Part shown: piece by piece, positions 42,128 to 50,555 of the stretch | Position numbering within the stretch: position 1 is the stretch's first letter | How the letters are laid out: the number at the start of each line of letters is the position of its first letter | Source of the DNA: Betaproteobacteria bacterium HGW-Betaproteobacteria-4 | Lineage (GTDB): Bacteria > Pseudomonadota > Gammaproteobacteria > Burkholderiales > Rhodocyclaceae | DNA: 64,000 nucleotides | NCBI GenBank assembly: GCA_002840785.1 | Contig: PHCH01000001.1 | Location: 1-64,000 of the forward strand | Reading direction: 5' to 3' | Program-made: the position numbers and the translations under genes | The notes under the pieces: generated by a model | Databases searched by the model: none | What the model saw: only the letters and a program-made list of their open reading frames with translations | What the model was told of the DNA's origin: nothing

Positions 42128-42183
42128 GCTCAGCGTCTAAGCCAACGGACATACTGCGTTGATACAGAGTCCTGTTGGGATCG
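42128..42183 (+). repeat. 56-bp direct repeat, copy B
   Basis: The second copy of the repeat at 38640-38695, with 48 of 56 positions identical and the same orientation. It lies 52 bp after the acyl-CoA dehydrogenase stop and is joined directly to the istB remnant, which begins at 42184. Confidence 0.8.
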
Positions 42184-42303
42184 CTCACCACCAATCTCGC
42201 CTTTGGTGAGTGGGGTGCGGTCTTCGGCGATTTCAAGATAACCACGGCGCTGCTCGACCGTCTCGCGTATCGAAAAAGTCATGGAGGGCTACGCTCTCCA
42301 TGA
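42184..42303 (+). pseudogene. istB: IS21-family IstB C-terminal remnant
   Basis: About 39 codons read LTTNLAFGEWGAVFGDFKIT and then TALLDRLAYR, the end of the IstB helper ATPase (usual form ITTNLxFGEWxxVFGDxKMTTALLDRLTHH). The preceding ~200 codons are missing; the piece starts exactly at the 56-bp repeat. The reading frame ends inside a perfect 16-bp palindrome. Terminal repeats typical of IS21 follow at 42414. Confidence 0.82.
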
Positions 42304-42311
42304 CTTTTTCG
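42271..42311. terminator. Perfect 16-bp inverted repeat, probable bidirectional terminator
   Basis: CGAAAAAGTCATGGAG (42271-42286) pairs without mismatch with CTCCATGACTTTTTCG (42296-42311) around a 9-nt loop. A and T tracts on the two sides would allow termination in both directions. It overlaps the end of the istB remnant and separates it from the TetR gene. Confidence 0.65.
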
Positions 42312-42413
42312 GCGTACTTCGGCATCTGTTTGCTGCTCATCGCAACTCTTGCAACAGAGAAATCTGGGATAGACTTATCCACAATCGTAACTATCACATG
42401 CGGCTAATGCGCT

Positions 42414-42464
42414 TGCTGAAATTTCAATCGGTACACCTGCTCAAAATTCAGCCGGTATGACACC
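42414..42464 (+). repeat. IS21-type terminal repeats
   Basis: Two adjacent imperfect repeats, TGCTGAAATTTCAATCGG (from 42414) and TGCTCAAAATTCAGCCGG (from 42438), match the multiple ~20-bp terminal repeats typical of IS21 elements. They mark the right end of the decayed IS21 copy and lie immediately before the TetR start codon, so they may contribute to its promoter. Confidence 0.6.
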
Positions 42465-42467
42465 CCT

Positions 42468-43148
42468 ATGACAATCCTTGACATGACCACTGACGTGCGG
42501 ACAAAGCGTCGTCGGGGACGCCCACCAAAAACAGAGGACTCTTCTAAGGCTGATCAACTTCTGCAGGCTGCCCTCACCACGTTCGCCGAAATAGGATACG
42601 AGGGCGCTGGATTACGTCAGATCGCAGCCCGTGTCGGAGTCGATGTGGCGATGATCAACCACTTCTTTGGCTCGAAGCTCAAACTTTGGGAGGCCGTCAT
42701 TGACCATACTGCCCAGAAGGTGATTAACGCGGTGCAATCGACCGCCTGCCAAGACGACGCCTCGTTGTCGAGTCGGGAACGCTTGCGCCGCGCCATGTTG
42801 CAACTCATCGACGTCATGTGCGATGCACCGTTGATGGCGCAGTTCGTCGTGAGGGAGTCGATTCAGGAGCATGCCCGCTTCGAGTACATGTACCTGCGGC
42901 TCGTGAAGCCGATGCATGACCTGTTGACACCAATGATCCGGGATGCGGTTGAGGCCGGCGAGATAGGTGACGTCGATCCTGACTTTATGTTCTTCACGTT
43001 CACCGCCTCGGTTTCGATGGCCATTGCCGCGAGGAGGTACAGCTACCGGTTCTCTCCCGTCATCGAGAGCGACGAGAGGTTCCGTCACGAGCTCAAGTGT
43101 GTGTTGCAACAGCCCTTCGTCGCGCAACCGGTGGCGTCGACGCCGTAA
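42468..43148 (+). CDS. TetR-family transcriptional regulator
   Basis: A 226-aa regulator with a basic N-terminal arm (KRRRGRPPK) and the TetR HTH at about 28-75: LLQAALTTFAEIGYEGAGLR is followed by QIAARVGVDVAMINHFFGSK. The C-terminal ligand domain (~90-220) is of the CerR/YbiH-like C-terminal type. The gene follows the IS21 terminus and faces the efflux operon, but it is convergent with it, so its target may be the upstream catabolic block instead. Confidence 0.87.
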   Translation: MTILDMTTDVRTKRRRGRPPKTEDSSKADQLLQAALTTFAEIGYEGAGLRQIAARVGVDVAMINHFFGSKLKLWEAVIDHTAQKVINAVQSTACQDDASLSSRERLRRAMLQLIDVMCDAPLMAQFVVRESIQEHARFEYMYLRLVKPMHDLLTPMIRDAVEAGEIGDVDPDFMFFTFTASVSMAIAARRYSYRFSPVIESDERFRHELKCVLQQPFVAQPVASTP

Positions 43149-43310
43149 AAGCGAGGCCGCTCCAACGCCACGTTCCGATGTGGTTAACTGCCTTGACTGT
43201 TGCTGTGTAGGCAGCAATATGCCTCGACATATCTCTCATCTAGAAGGTCTAAGGATTGGTTTTGGGCATGACCGACTTCAGGCAACTATGGGCCGCGTAT
43301 GCATTGCCAC

Positions 43311-44867
43311 TTAATGAGTGCTCCCGGCGTTGGCCGTGCCGCCGATCACCGGCTTGGCCATCCAAATGATCAAAATCAAAGCAATAAAGAGCGCAGCGGA
43401 CCCAGCGAAGATGTCGCTGGCGCTGAGCATAAAGGCTTGCTGGTCGACGAGCCGGTTCAAGTAATTCAGACTTTGTTCCCGACTTAAGCCCATAGCGGAA
43501 AGCTGGCTCAGGGACTGATTGGTTGGCAGGCTGGCAATATTGATCGACTCAACCAGTTGCGAGTGATGCAGGGCGGCGCGATTTTCCCAGAGGGTCGTGG
43601 TAATGGAGGTGCCAAAAGCACCGGCTGTGATCCTGGCGAAATTGGATAGTCCGGAGGCAGCCGGAATCCGTTCCGGACTCAGGCCGGACAGGGTCAGGGT
43701 GACGAGCGGAATGAAGAAAATGGCCACCGAAATGCCCTGGACGATAGTTGGCACCATCAGCGTCGTGAGATCGGCACTGGTGTTGAAACGGGAACGCATC
43801 CAGAGCACCACGGCAAAGACGATATAAGCGATAGTTGCATAGATGCGCGGATCGACCTTCTGCGTCGTCTTGCCGACCAGGGGCGTAAGGATCAGTGCGA
43901 ACAGGCCGATCGGCGCCATGATGATGCCGGCCCAGGTCGCCGTGTAGCCCATGTATTGCTGCAGCCACAATGGCAGCAGGACGATGTTGCCAAAAAAGGT
44001 CCCGTAGCCGAGCGACAGGGCGAGCGTGCCGACCCAGAAATTGCGCCGGGTAAAGAGCTGCAGGTCGACCACCGGGTGGGCCTCGTTGAGTTCCCAGATC
44101 AGGAAGAAGACGAAGCCAATCAGCGCCACCAGTCCGAGAATAACGATTTCCGGCGAAGCGAACCAGTCGAGCTCCTTGCCCTTGTCGAGCATGATCTGCA
44201 GCGAACCTACCCAGATAACCAGGGCAGCCAGTCCGATGCTGTCGATCGGTAGCTTGCGGGTCGGCGTTTCACGTTCACGGTAGATGTTCCAGGTCACTGC
44301 TGCCGCAAACAACCCGACCGGTATGTTGATATAGAAAATCCACTCCCAGCTCAGGTTGTCGGTGATCCAGCCGCCGAGCAGCGGCCCCATGACCGGGGCG
44401 ATCAGTGTTGTCATCGACCACATGGCCAGCGCCGTGCCGGCCTTGGTCTTGGGGAAGCTCTGCAGGAGCAGGGCCTGGGACAGGGGAATCATCGGGCCGG
44501 CGACCAGTCCCTGGATAACGCGGAAAAGGATCAGCAGGCCGAGGCTAGGGGCCAGGCCGCAGAGCAGCGAGGCGAGCACGAACAGCGCGATGCTCAGCGT
44601 AAATAGCCGGACGATGCCGAAGCGCTGGGTCAGCCAGCCGGTCAGCGGCACCGAGATGGCGTTGGAAACGGCGAAGCTAGTGATGACCCAGGTGCCCTGG
44701 TTTGGACTGACGCCAAAATCGCCGGCGATGGCCGGGATCGAGACATTGGCGATGGACGTGTCGAGCACGTTCATGAAGGTGGCCAGCGAGAGCGCCAGCG
44801 TGCCCATGACCAGCTGGCCGCCGTGCAGCGGTTCGGGTTGGCGGTAGGCCGTTGTCGGTTCAGCCAT
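43311..44867 (-). CDS. emrB: EmrB/QacA-type MFS drug efflux permease (DHA2)
   Basis: A 518-aa inner-membrane transporter with about 14 TM helices. Motifs include LDTSIANVSIPAIAG, WVITSFAVSNAISVPLTGWL, the motif-A loop TQRFGIVRLF and the motif-C-like GPLLGGWITDNLSWEWIFYINIP. It works with the membrane-fusion protein and outer-membrane factor encoded just upstream to export hydrophobic compounds by proton antiport. The gene is the last of a four-gene operon. Confidence 0.93.
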   Translation of the reverse strand: MAEPTTAYRQPEPLHGGQLVMGTLALSLATFMNVLDTSIANVSIPAIAGDFGVSPNQGTWVITSFAVSNAISVPLTGWLTQRFGIVRLFTLSIALFVLASLLCGLAPSLGLLILFRVIQGLVAGPMIPLSQALLLQSFPKTKAGTALAMWSMTTLIAPVMGPLLGGWITDNLSWEWIFYINIPVGLFAAAVTWNIYRERETPTRKLPIDSIGLAALVIWVGSLQIMLDKGKELDWFASPEIVILGLVALIGFVFFLIWELNEAHPVVDLQLFTRRNFWVGTLALSLGYGTFFGNIVLLPLWLQQYMGYTATWAGIIMAPIGLFALILTPLVGKTTQKVDPRIYATIAYIVFAVVLWMRSRFNTSADLTTLMVPTIVQGISVAIFFIPLVTLTLSGLSPERIPAASGLSNFARITAGAFGTSITTTLWENRAALHHSQLVESINIASLPTNQSLSQLSAMGLSREQSLNYLNRLVDQQAFMLSASDIFAGSAALFIALILIIWMAKPVIGGTANAGSTH

Positions 44868-44904
44868 GGTGATCGTTCGTCGAGTGGCGGCGGGGAATCA
44901 CGAT

Positions 44905-46140
44905 TCAGCCGGCCCGTTTCAGGCTGACCGGGTGGCCGAGGTTGGCCGAGACGATGGCATTGACCCGGGCGTCAGCTGCCTTGTCGAGATCGTCGTAGAG
45001 CGTGGTGCTGGCCACCGGGGCGGTGCGGGCCGATTCGGTGACGGCCTTGCCAGACTGGTCGTGGACGTCGATCGACACTTCCATGGACAGACCGATGCGC
45101 AGCGGATGGGCCGCCAGCTCCTGCGCGTCGAGCAGGATGCGCACGGGCACCCGCTGGACAATCTTGATCCAGTTACCGGTCGCATTCTGGGCCGGCAGCA
45201 GGGAAAAGGCAGCACCGGTGCCGGCGCCGAGGCCGGCAACCGTGCCCTTGAATTCCGTCCTGTGACTATAGACGTCGGCCGTCAGTACAGCGGGCTGGCC
45301 GATGCGCAGGCTTTCCAGCTGCGATTCCTTGAAGTTGGCATCGACCCACAGTTGGTCTAGCGGCACGATGGCCATCAGGGGCACGCCGCTGGCGACGCGC
45401 TGGCCGACCTGGGCGCTGCGCCGGGCGATGGTGCCGGCGACCGGCGCAGCGATGCCAAGGCGCTTGCTGGCCAGCCAGGCTTCGCGGTATTTGCCGGCGG
45501 CGGCGAGTACGCGGGGGTGCGTTTCCGTCGTCGTGCCGTCGGTCAGGCTCTGGTTCTTGGCCAGTTGCTCGCGTGCCTCGGCGAGTGCCGAGGTCGCAGC
45601 AGCCTGCGTCGAACGGGCGTTGGCCACGGCCGTCTGGAGATGCTGGATTTCTTCCTTCGATACTGCGCCGCCGTCGATCAGCGGTTCGCGGCGGGCGAGG
45701 TCGGCAGTCAGGCGGGCCAGTTCGGCCTGGGCCCGGTTGAGGTCGGCTTGGCGGCTGTCGACGGTGGCAGCCAGGGCATTGTTGTTGGCAAAGGTGACGC
45801 GCACTTCGCGTACCGTTTCGCCAAGCTGGGCTTCGGCCTGGTCGAGCGCGACACGGGCATCGACCGGATCGAGGCGAACCAGCATCTGGCCGAGATTGAC
45901 GTTGTCGGTGTCGTCAGCTTCGATGGCAACGATGGTGCCGCCGACCTGCGGGGTGATCTGCACGACATTGCCCTGGACGTAAGCGTTGTCGGTATCGACG
46001 TGGAAGCGGGCGACGAGCAGCCAGTAGGCGCCGTAGGCCAGCCCGGCCAGCAAACAGACGATGGCGAGCAGGATCAACTGGCGCTTGCGGCGTGCCTCGG
46101 GATTGGCTTGAGTAGACAGGGGCGTGTTCTCGGTGGTCAT
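44905..46140 (-). CDS. emrA: EmrA/HlyD-type membrane fusion protein
   Basis: A 411-aa periplasmic adaptor with one N-terminal TM helix (LILLAIVCLLAGLAYGAYWLL), a barrel-sandwich lipoyl domain (DTDNAYVQGNVVQITPQVGG), a long coiled coil rich in Ala, Arg and Glu (~100-225) and beta-barrel segments. It bridges EmrB and the outer-membrane factor. It starts 36 bp after the OMF stop; EmrB begins 37 bp after its own stop. Confidence 0.92.
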   Translation of the reverse strand: MTTENTPLSTQANPEARRKRQLILLAIVCLLAGLAYGAYWLLVARFHVDTDNAYVQGNVVQITPQVGGTIVAIEADDTDNVNLGQMLVRLDPVDARVALDQAEAQLGETVREVRVTFANNNALAATVDSRQADLNRAQAELARLTADLARREPLIDGGAVSKEEIQHLQTAVANARSTQAAATSALAEAREQLAKNQSLTDGTTTETHPRVLAAAGKYREAWLASKRLGIAAPVAGTIARRSAQVGQRVASGVPLMAIVPLDQLWVDANFKESQLESLRIGQPAVLTADVYSHRTEFKGTVAGLGAGTGAAFSLLPAQNATGNWIKIVQRVPVRILLDAQELAAHPLRIGLSMEVSIDVHDQSGKAVTESARTAPVASTTLYDDLDKAADARVNAIVSANLGHPVSLKRAG

Positions 46141-46176
46141 GGTGGGGTCCGTAGATGTTGGGGCGCGACCGGGGGA

Positions 46177-47604
46177 TTAATTTTTGTCGGCAGGGGATGG
46201 CGCGGTTTCGGCGAAACCGCCGCCCAGCGCGTTGATCAGGCGAATCCGGCTGTCGATCCAGCGGCCCTGCAGGTCGACGGCGGCGCGACGCTGGGCGATT
46301 AGGCCGGTTTCAACGTTGAGCACCGTCAGGCGGTCGCTGATATCGGCTTGGTAGCGTTGCAGGGCGAGCCCGTAACTGCGCTCGGCACTGGCCAGCGTGG
46401 CCTGTTGCCGTTCCATCTGGATGTCGAGCGAGTGCAGGATGCTCAACTGGTCGGCGACATCGCGCAAGGCTTCGAGCAGCGTGCCGTTGTAGCCGGCGAC
46501 CGCAGCATCGACATTGGCGGCGGAAATCCGGTACAGGTTGCGCAGACGGCCGGCATCGAAAATGGGCAGGCTTATTGCCAGGCCAATGCCCGGCTGGCGG
46601 CTGCCGGAATCCAGCCACTGATCGAAGCCGATGGCGGAAAAACCGGTGAAGGCGCGCAGGTTGATGTTCGGATAGAACATCGCCTTGGTTGACGCCATGC
46701 CATGTCCGGCAGCCTCGACGCGCCAGCGGCTGGCGACGATATCGGCGCGATGGCCGAGCAGGTCGGCGGGCAAGGTTTTCGGCACGGCGAGCGGGGCAAT
46801 GGCCGGGAGTTTCGGCGCCAGATCATCCGCCGCCTCGGGTGTCTTGCCGATCAGGGCGGCCAACGCGTGGCGGGCCAGCGCGACTTGCTCGTCGAGGGCG
46901 GCAATGTCGCGGGCGTTTTCCGGAATCACGCCTTGAGCGGCTTCGAGCTCAACCCGGGTGTCGATGCCGGCCTTGACGCGCCGTTCGACCAGCCCGGCCA
47001 GATCAAGCCGTTGTCGCTGGCGGGTTTCGGCCAGTTCGTGCTGGGCGAGCAGGCGGGCCAGGTTGTAATAGCTGCGCGCTACATTGGTCGCCAGAAGCTG
47101 CCGGGCAGCCTGCTGCTCGGCTTCGCTGGCGCGGACTTCGCCGAGCGCCGAGCGCAGGGCTTCGCGGTTCTTGCCAAAGAAATCCAGTTCCCACTGGCCG
47201 GCCAGTTGCAGGTCGTTGATGTTGTGCGTGGTGCCCGCGTAGGGCGGCGGAATCAGGCCACGTTCGCTGAACCGTTCGCGAGTGCTCGATAGCGAGGCCT
47301 CGATTTGCGGCGCCAGCGCACTTTCAGTTTCCCCGGCAATGGCCGTGGCACGGCGCAATCGCGCTGCAGCCGCCTGCAGGCCCGGATTGTCCGCCAAGGC
47401 CTGCTCGATCAGCTTGGTGAGTACCGGATCCTGCAATTCCTGCCACCAGTTTTCGCTCGGCCAGTTGGCATAAGGCACGCTTTTGTCGGCCAGCGTGCGC
47501 TCGTTGAACCTCAGGGCGGCGGGAAAAATGCCCGAGTAACTAGCGCAACCGGCGAGCAGGAGCATGACGGCGGCCAGAACAAGAGTGCGGGCCTGGTTGA
47601 TCAC
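46177..47604 (-). CDS. NodT-family outer-membrane efflux lipoprotein
   Basis: A 475-aa outer-membrane factor with a lipoprotein signal peptide (lipobox LLAGC, Cys at about residue 19). Two homologous halves of helix-strand repeats follow (GRWELDFFG-type segment QWELDFFGKNREALRSA, and the second-half PIFDAGRLRN). It forms the outer-membrane channel of the tripartite pump. Its ATG overlaps the stop of the MarR-like gene (ATGA), so regulator, channel, adaptor and permease are one operon. Confidence 0.9.
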   Translation of the reverse strand: MINQARTLVLAAVMLLLAGCASYSGIFPAALRFNERTLADKSVPYANWPSENWWQELQDPVLTKLIEQALADNPGLQAAAARLRRATAIAGETESALAPQIEASLSSTRERFSERGLIPPPYAGTTHNINDLQLAGQWELDFFGKNREALRSALGEVRASEAEQQAARQLLATNVARSYYNLARLLAQHELAETRQRQRLDLAGLVERRVKAGIDTRVELEAAQGVIPENARDIAALDEQVALARHALAALIGKTPEAADDLAPKLPAIAPLAVPKTLPADLLGHRADIVASRWRVEAAGHGMASTKAMFYPNINLRAFTGFSAIGFDQWLDSGSRQPGIGLAISLPIFDAGRLRNLYRISAANVDAAVAGYNGTLLEALRDVADQLSILHSLDIQMERQQATLASAERSYGLALQRYQADISDRLTVLNVETGLIAQRRAAVDLQGRWIDSRIRLINALGGGFAETAPSPADKN

Positions 47605-47897
47605 GGCTGGCTTCCTTCGTCGCTCAGCGCCTGGGCAATACTTAGTGCCCGGCCCAGCAAGTCGCGGAAAACAGTGAATTCTTCCGGATAAAACCCCACC
47701 AGCACCTGGTTGCTCAGATTCGCCAGAATCTTGGGGACTTCGGCCGACACCTGAAGTCCTTCGTCAGTCAGCTCGAGATTGACGATACGGCGGTCGAGTT
47801 CACGGGTAACGACCTGGGCCAGCCGGCTGACCAGGTAGCCAGTGCTGTTTTCCGGACGATAGGTTTCTGCTTGGTAAAACGGGTGTCGTGTTTCCAT
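47601..47897 (-). CDS. MarR-like regulator with the winged helix deleted
   Basis: A 98-aa protein. The first ~37 residues (YRPENSTGYLVSRLAQVVTRELDRR) are the N-terminal dimerisation helix of MarR/EmrR-type regulators. Residues from ~38 (VNLELTDEGLQVSAEVPKIL) are the part that follows the beta-wing. The ~45-50 residues that normally hold the recognition helix and wing are missing, in frame. A MarR protein has about 140-150 residues. It could still dimerise but should not bind DNA, so the pump operon may be derepressed. Start and stop are normal and the stop overlaps the OMF start. Confidence 0.8.
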   Translation of the reverse strand: METRHPFYQAETYRPENSTGYLVSRLAQVVTRELDRRIVNLELTDEGLQVSAEVPKILANLSNQVLVGFYPEEFTVFRDLLGRALSIAQALSDEGSQP

Positions 47898-48112
47898 GGG
47901 TAAGGTCGAGTCATGCGATGGAGGTGCTCAGTGAGGCCAACGATTCCGTGGTTTCGGTAATCGATTGGCTCTCCTTGCTGTTATTGCGCCCTGTCTGTTT
48001 GCCACCGACGCTTGAAGCGAAGGCAGCACGCTGTCGCTGCTTCAGATATTTACAAAAAATACGCACTCTCGTGCGTATTCCATTTCGGCGTGCCAATTGA
48101 GATTTTTTAGCC

Positions 48113-49846
48113 TCAAAGGTCTCCATGCTTGGCAGCATGGCGGCCACCGATAAAGCCGAACACCAATGCCGGACCGAGGGTGCTGCCAGGGCCTGGATAT
48201 GTCTGGCCCATGACCGAAGCTGTGGTGTTTCCCCCTGCATAGAGGCCGGCGATGGGCTGGCCGCTCTTGTCAAGCACGCGGGCATACTCGTCGGTCAGCA
48301 AGCCGCCCTTCGTGCCGATATCGCCAGGCATCATCTTGAGCGCGCGGAACGGACCGACGCTGAGTTCGCCCAGGTTGGCGTTGGGATAGCTCGGGTCGCC
48401 ATAGTAGTTCTCGTAAGGATTCTCGCCGCGGTGAAAGTCCTCGTCGACACCTTTGCGCGCGAAGCCATTGAAGCGCTCTACTGTTGCCTCTAAATTATCG
48501 GAGGGCACGTTGATTTTTTGCGCCAGTTCGCGCAAGGTCGGCGCTTCGATGATGGTGCCGGCCTGCTTGAGTTTATCGATGCCGACCGTCGATGCCAGGT
48601 TGACGTATTTCTTGGCATGACGGTGATCGGTCACGATCCATGAGGGGACGCAGGGCACGTCCTTGTTGTGATCGAGCACTTCCTGGATGAACTCTACGTA
48701 CGGCAACGCTTCATTGATGAATCGATTGCCATGCTGGTCAATCATCACGCTATGCGGCATCGAGCGTTCCCAGATCAGCAGCACACCGCGCGAGTCGTCG
48801 CCGAGGAATGGAATCGTCGGTGCGCCCCAAGCGAGATGCATCATGGCGACTTCGGCGCCGGCGTCTATTCCGACCTGGATGCCGCTGCCATCGTCGCCGG
48901 GGGCGGCAGCCGACCAGCCGGGTATGCCGTGATACTTCTTGCGCCATTCGGCGTTGCGCGCAAAGCCGCCGGTTCCGAGGAAGACGCCCTTGGTGGTCCG
49001 AACCCGTACGTCCTTGCCTTCCTTGTTGACGATCGCACCAACAACGACACCATCATCAACGATCAACTTCGTAATGGGTGAATTGAGCCAGACTGGCGTT
49101 CCCTGCTTGCGCACCACATGCATCAGGGCGGAGGATAAGGCAACGCCCATGCCGCGCAGCTTCCTGCCGGCAAGCATGCCTTTTGCGGTACGCCCCGCGA
49201 CGCGCAACGCGCGCAGCAGGCCTTTGGGGTTGGTGATGCCGCGTGCCAGTTCGGCGAAATCGTCGGTATTGAGAGGTAATGGAATGATTTCGTCATGACG
49301 TGTCTTTTCGTACCAGTCGCCGAGCTTCTTGATATCGAACGCCTTGATCTCGAGCGCGCGCCCGTAGCTGCCGCCCGGCAAATGCGAGAAATAGTCAGGA
49401 TAGACCTTGCTCCGGATGAATTCGATACCATATTTCTGCAGCGTGTTGACTGGGTCAGCGACGCCCATCAAGAAGGCCATTTTGCGCGCGCGAGAGGAGG
49501 CTGGGCCGACATCGTGCACCACGTTCTCCATGTACTTGAGCGCTTCTTCCTTCGCGTCGCACGCTCCCTCGCGCTGCATGACAGGATTGTCGGGCAACCA
49601 GAAGCCACCGCCCGAAAGGAACGTGGTGCCGCCCCATTTGTCCGTGCTCTCGACGACTAGGACCTTCGCTTCTTCATCTGCACCTGCGATCGCAGCCCCT
49701 AGGGCCGCAGCCCCAGTACCGGCGACCAGCAGGTCGGTGGTGATGTCCCATTGCTGATTTATAGCGAGATTTTCGTCAGACCATTGAATACCTGAAGCGC
49801 CGCCGGAAACGATGAGGGATTTCTTATCCAGACTTTCTTGTGCCAT
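48113..49846 (-). CDS. kstD: KstD-like FAD dehydrogenase with an SDR-derived N-terminus
   Basis: A 577-aa flavoprotein of the 3-ketosteroid delta1-dehydrogenase/fumarate-reductase family. The FAD motif is VAGTGAAALGAA near residues 42-53, an EST..WGGTT segment follows, and the C-terminal block SVMGQTYPGPGSTLGPAL holds the conserved Tyr and Gly of the KstD active site. It would introduce a C=C bond next to a ring ketone. The first ~20 residues (AQESLDKKSLIVSGGASGI) are not flavoprotein sequence but a copy of the SDR N-terminus at 38.7 kb, including its ribosome-binding site. Substrate class is inferred from the family. Confidence 0.85.
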   Translation of the reverse strand: MAQESLDKKSLIVSGGASGIQWSDENLAINQQWDITTDLLVAGTGAAALGAAIAGADEEAKVLVVESTDKWGGTTFLSGGGFWLPDNPVMQREGACDAKEEALKYMENVVHDVGPASSRARKMAFLMGVADPVNTLQKYGIEFIRSKVYPDYFSHLPGGSYGRALEIKAFDIKKLGDWYEKTRHDEIIPLPLNTDDFAELARGITNPKGLLRALRVAGRTAKGMLAGRKLRGMGVALSSALMHVVRKQGTPVWLNSPITKLIVDDGVVVGAIVNKEGKDVRVRTTKGVFLGTGGFARNAEWRKKYHGIPGWSAAAPGDDGSGIQVGIDAGAEVAMMHLAWGAPTIPFLGDDSRGVLLIWERSMPHSVMIDQHGNRFINEALPYVEFIQEVLDHNKDVPCVPSWIVTDHRHAKKYVNLASTVGIDKLKQAGTIIEAPTLRELAQKINVPSDNLEATVERFNGFARKGVDEDFHRGENPYENYYGDPSYPNANLGELSVGPFRALKMMPGDIGTKGGLLTDEYARVLDKSGQPIAGLYAGGNTTASVMGQTYPGPGSTLGPALVFGFIGGRHAAKHGDL

Positions 49847-49866
49847 ATATCTTCCTTGTTAATGTT
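49788..49866 (-). repeat. 79-bp leader/N-terminus repeat, copied onto kstD
   Basis: The inverted copy of 38705-38783 (79 bp in both). It supplies the AAGGAAG ribosome-binding site, the start codon and the first 20 codons of the KstD-like gene. Homology stops sharply after the codons for GGASGI, where flavoprotein sequence begins. Confidence 0.85.
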
Positions 49867-50054
49867 AATTGATCATTAATAAAGACTCGGCGTTGCGGGT
49901 CGACCGCTTTCCTATTGCCACGGCTCCTGATGCTGCTCTCGATCCGGAGGCTCACTGGGCGCAAATTAGGAAAATGCGCAAGTCATAAGCGAATTTTTCG
50001 TGCAAGTCTGCCCGGGGAGGGCGGGGCGGCATTTCTTTGAATTGTCGGCATCAC

Positions 50055-50555
50055 TCACTTCATCGCATTCAATAGATTGACCATTTCCACTGCACAGCAG
50101 GCAGCCTCTGCCCCCTTTTGTTGCATTCGTACTTCGGCTTGTTCAAAATTCTCGACTGTCAACACGGCATTGGCGATGGGGATCCCTGTGGCCAACTGCA
50201 CATTTGTGATGCCGCTTGCCGATTCATTGGAAACGACCTCAAAATGGTAAGTTTCGCCGCGGATCACGCAACCAAGCGCGACAAGAGCATCTTGTTTGCC
50301 GCTTTGGGCCATTGCCTGCATGGCCAATGGAATTTCGAGCGCCCCGGGTACGGTCACCAGTGCGATTTCAGTAACACCCAAGCGACGCAACTCCTGGTTG
50401 CACCCCGATAACAGCCCATCGGAAATGGCTTGATTAAAGCGGGCCATGACAATGCCGATCCGGAGGCCAGCACCTTTTTGGTTGATCTCGATTTCGTGCA
50501 GGCCATCGCGGCGGCCAGCCGGAAGTACTGGTACGGTATTGGGGGAGAAGCTCAT
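50055..50555 (-). CDS. ribH: 6,7-dimethyl-8-ribityllumazine synthase RibH
   Basis: A 166-aa lumazine synthase, the penultimate step of riboflavin synthesis. It shows the conserved IGIVMARFN segment, [34 protein letters not shown] (with the catalytic His) and [13 protein letters not shown] chose ATG 50555, which overlaps the RibBA stop (ATGA); the longer frame reads backwards into ribBA. It is the last gene of the operon kstD2-hydrolase-ribBA-ribH, so flavin synthesis is coupled to flavoprotein catabolism. Confidence 0.92.
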   Translation of the reverse strand: MSFSPNTVPVLPAGRRDGLHEIEINQKGAGLRIGIVMARFNQAISDGLLSGCNQELRRLGVTEIALVTVPGALEIPLAMQAMAQSGKQDALVALGCVIRGETYHFEVVSNESASGITNVQLATGIPIANAVLTVENFEQAEVRMQQKGAEAACCAVEMVNLLNAMK

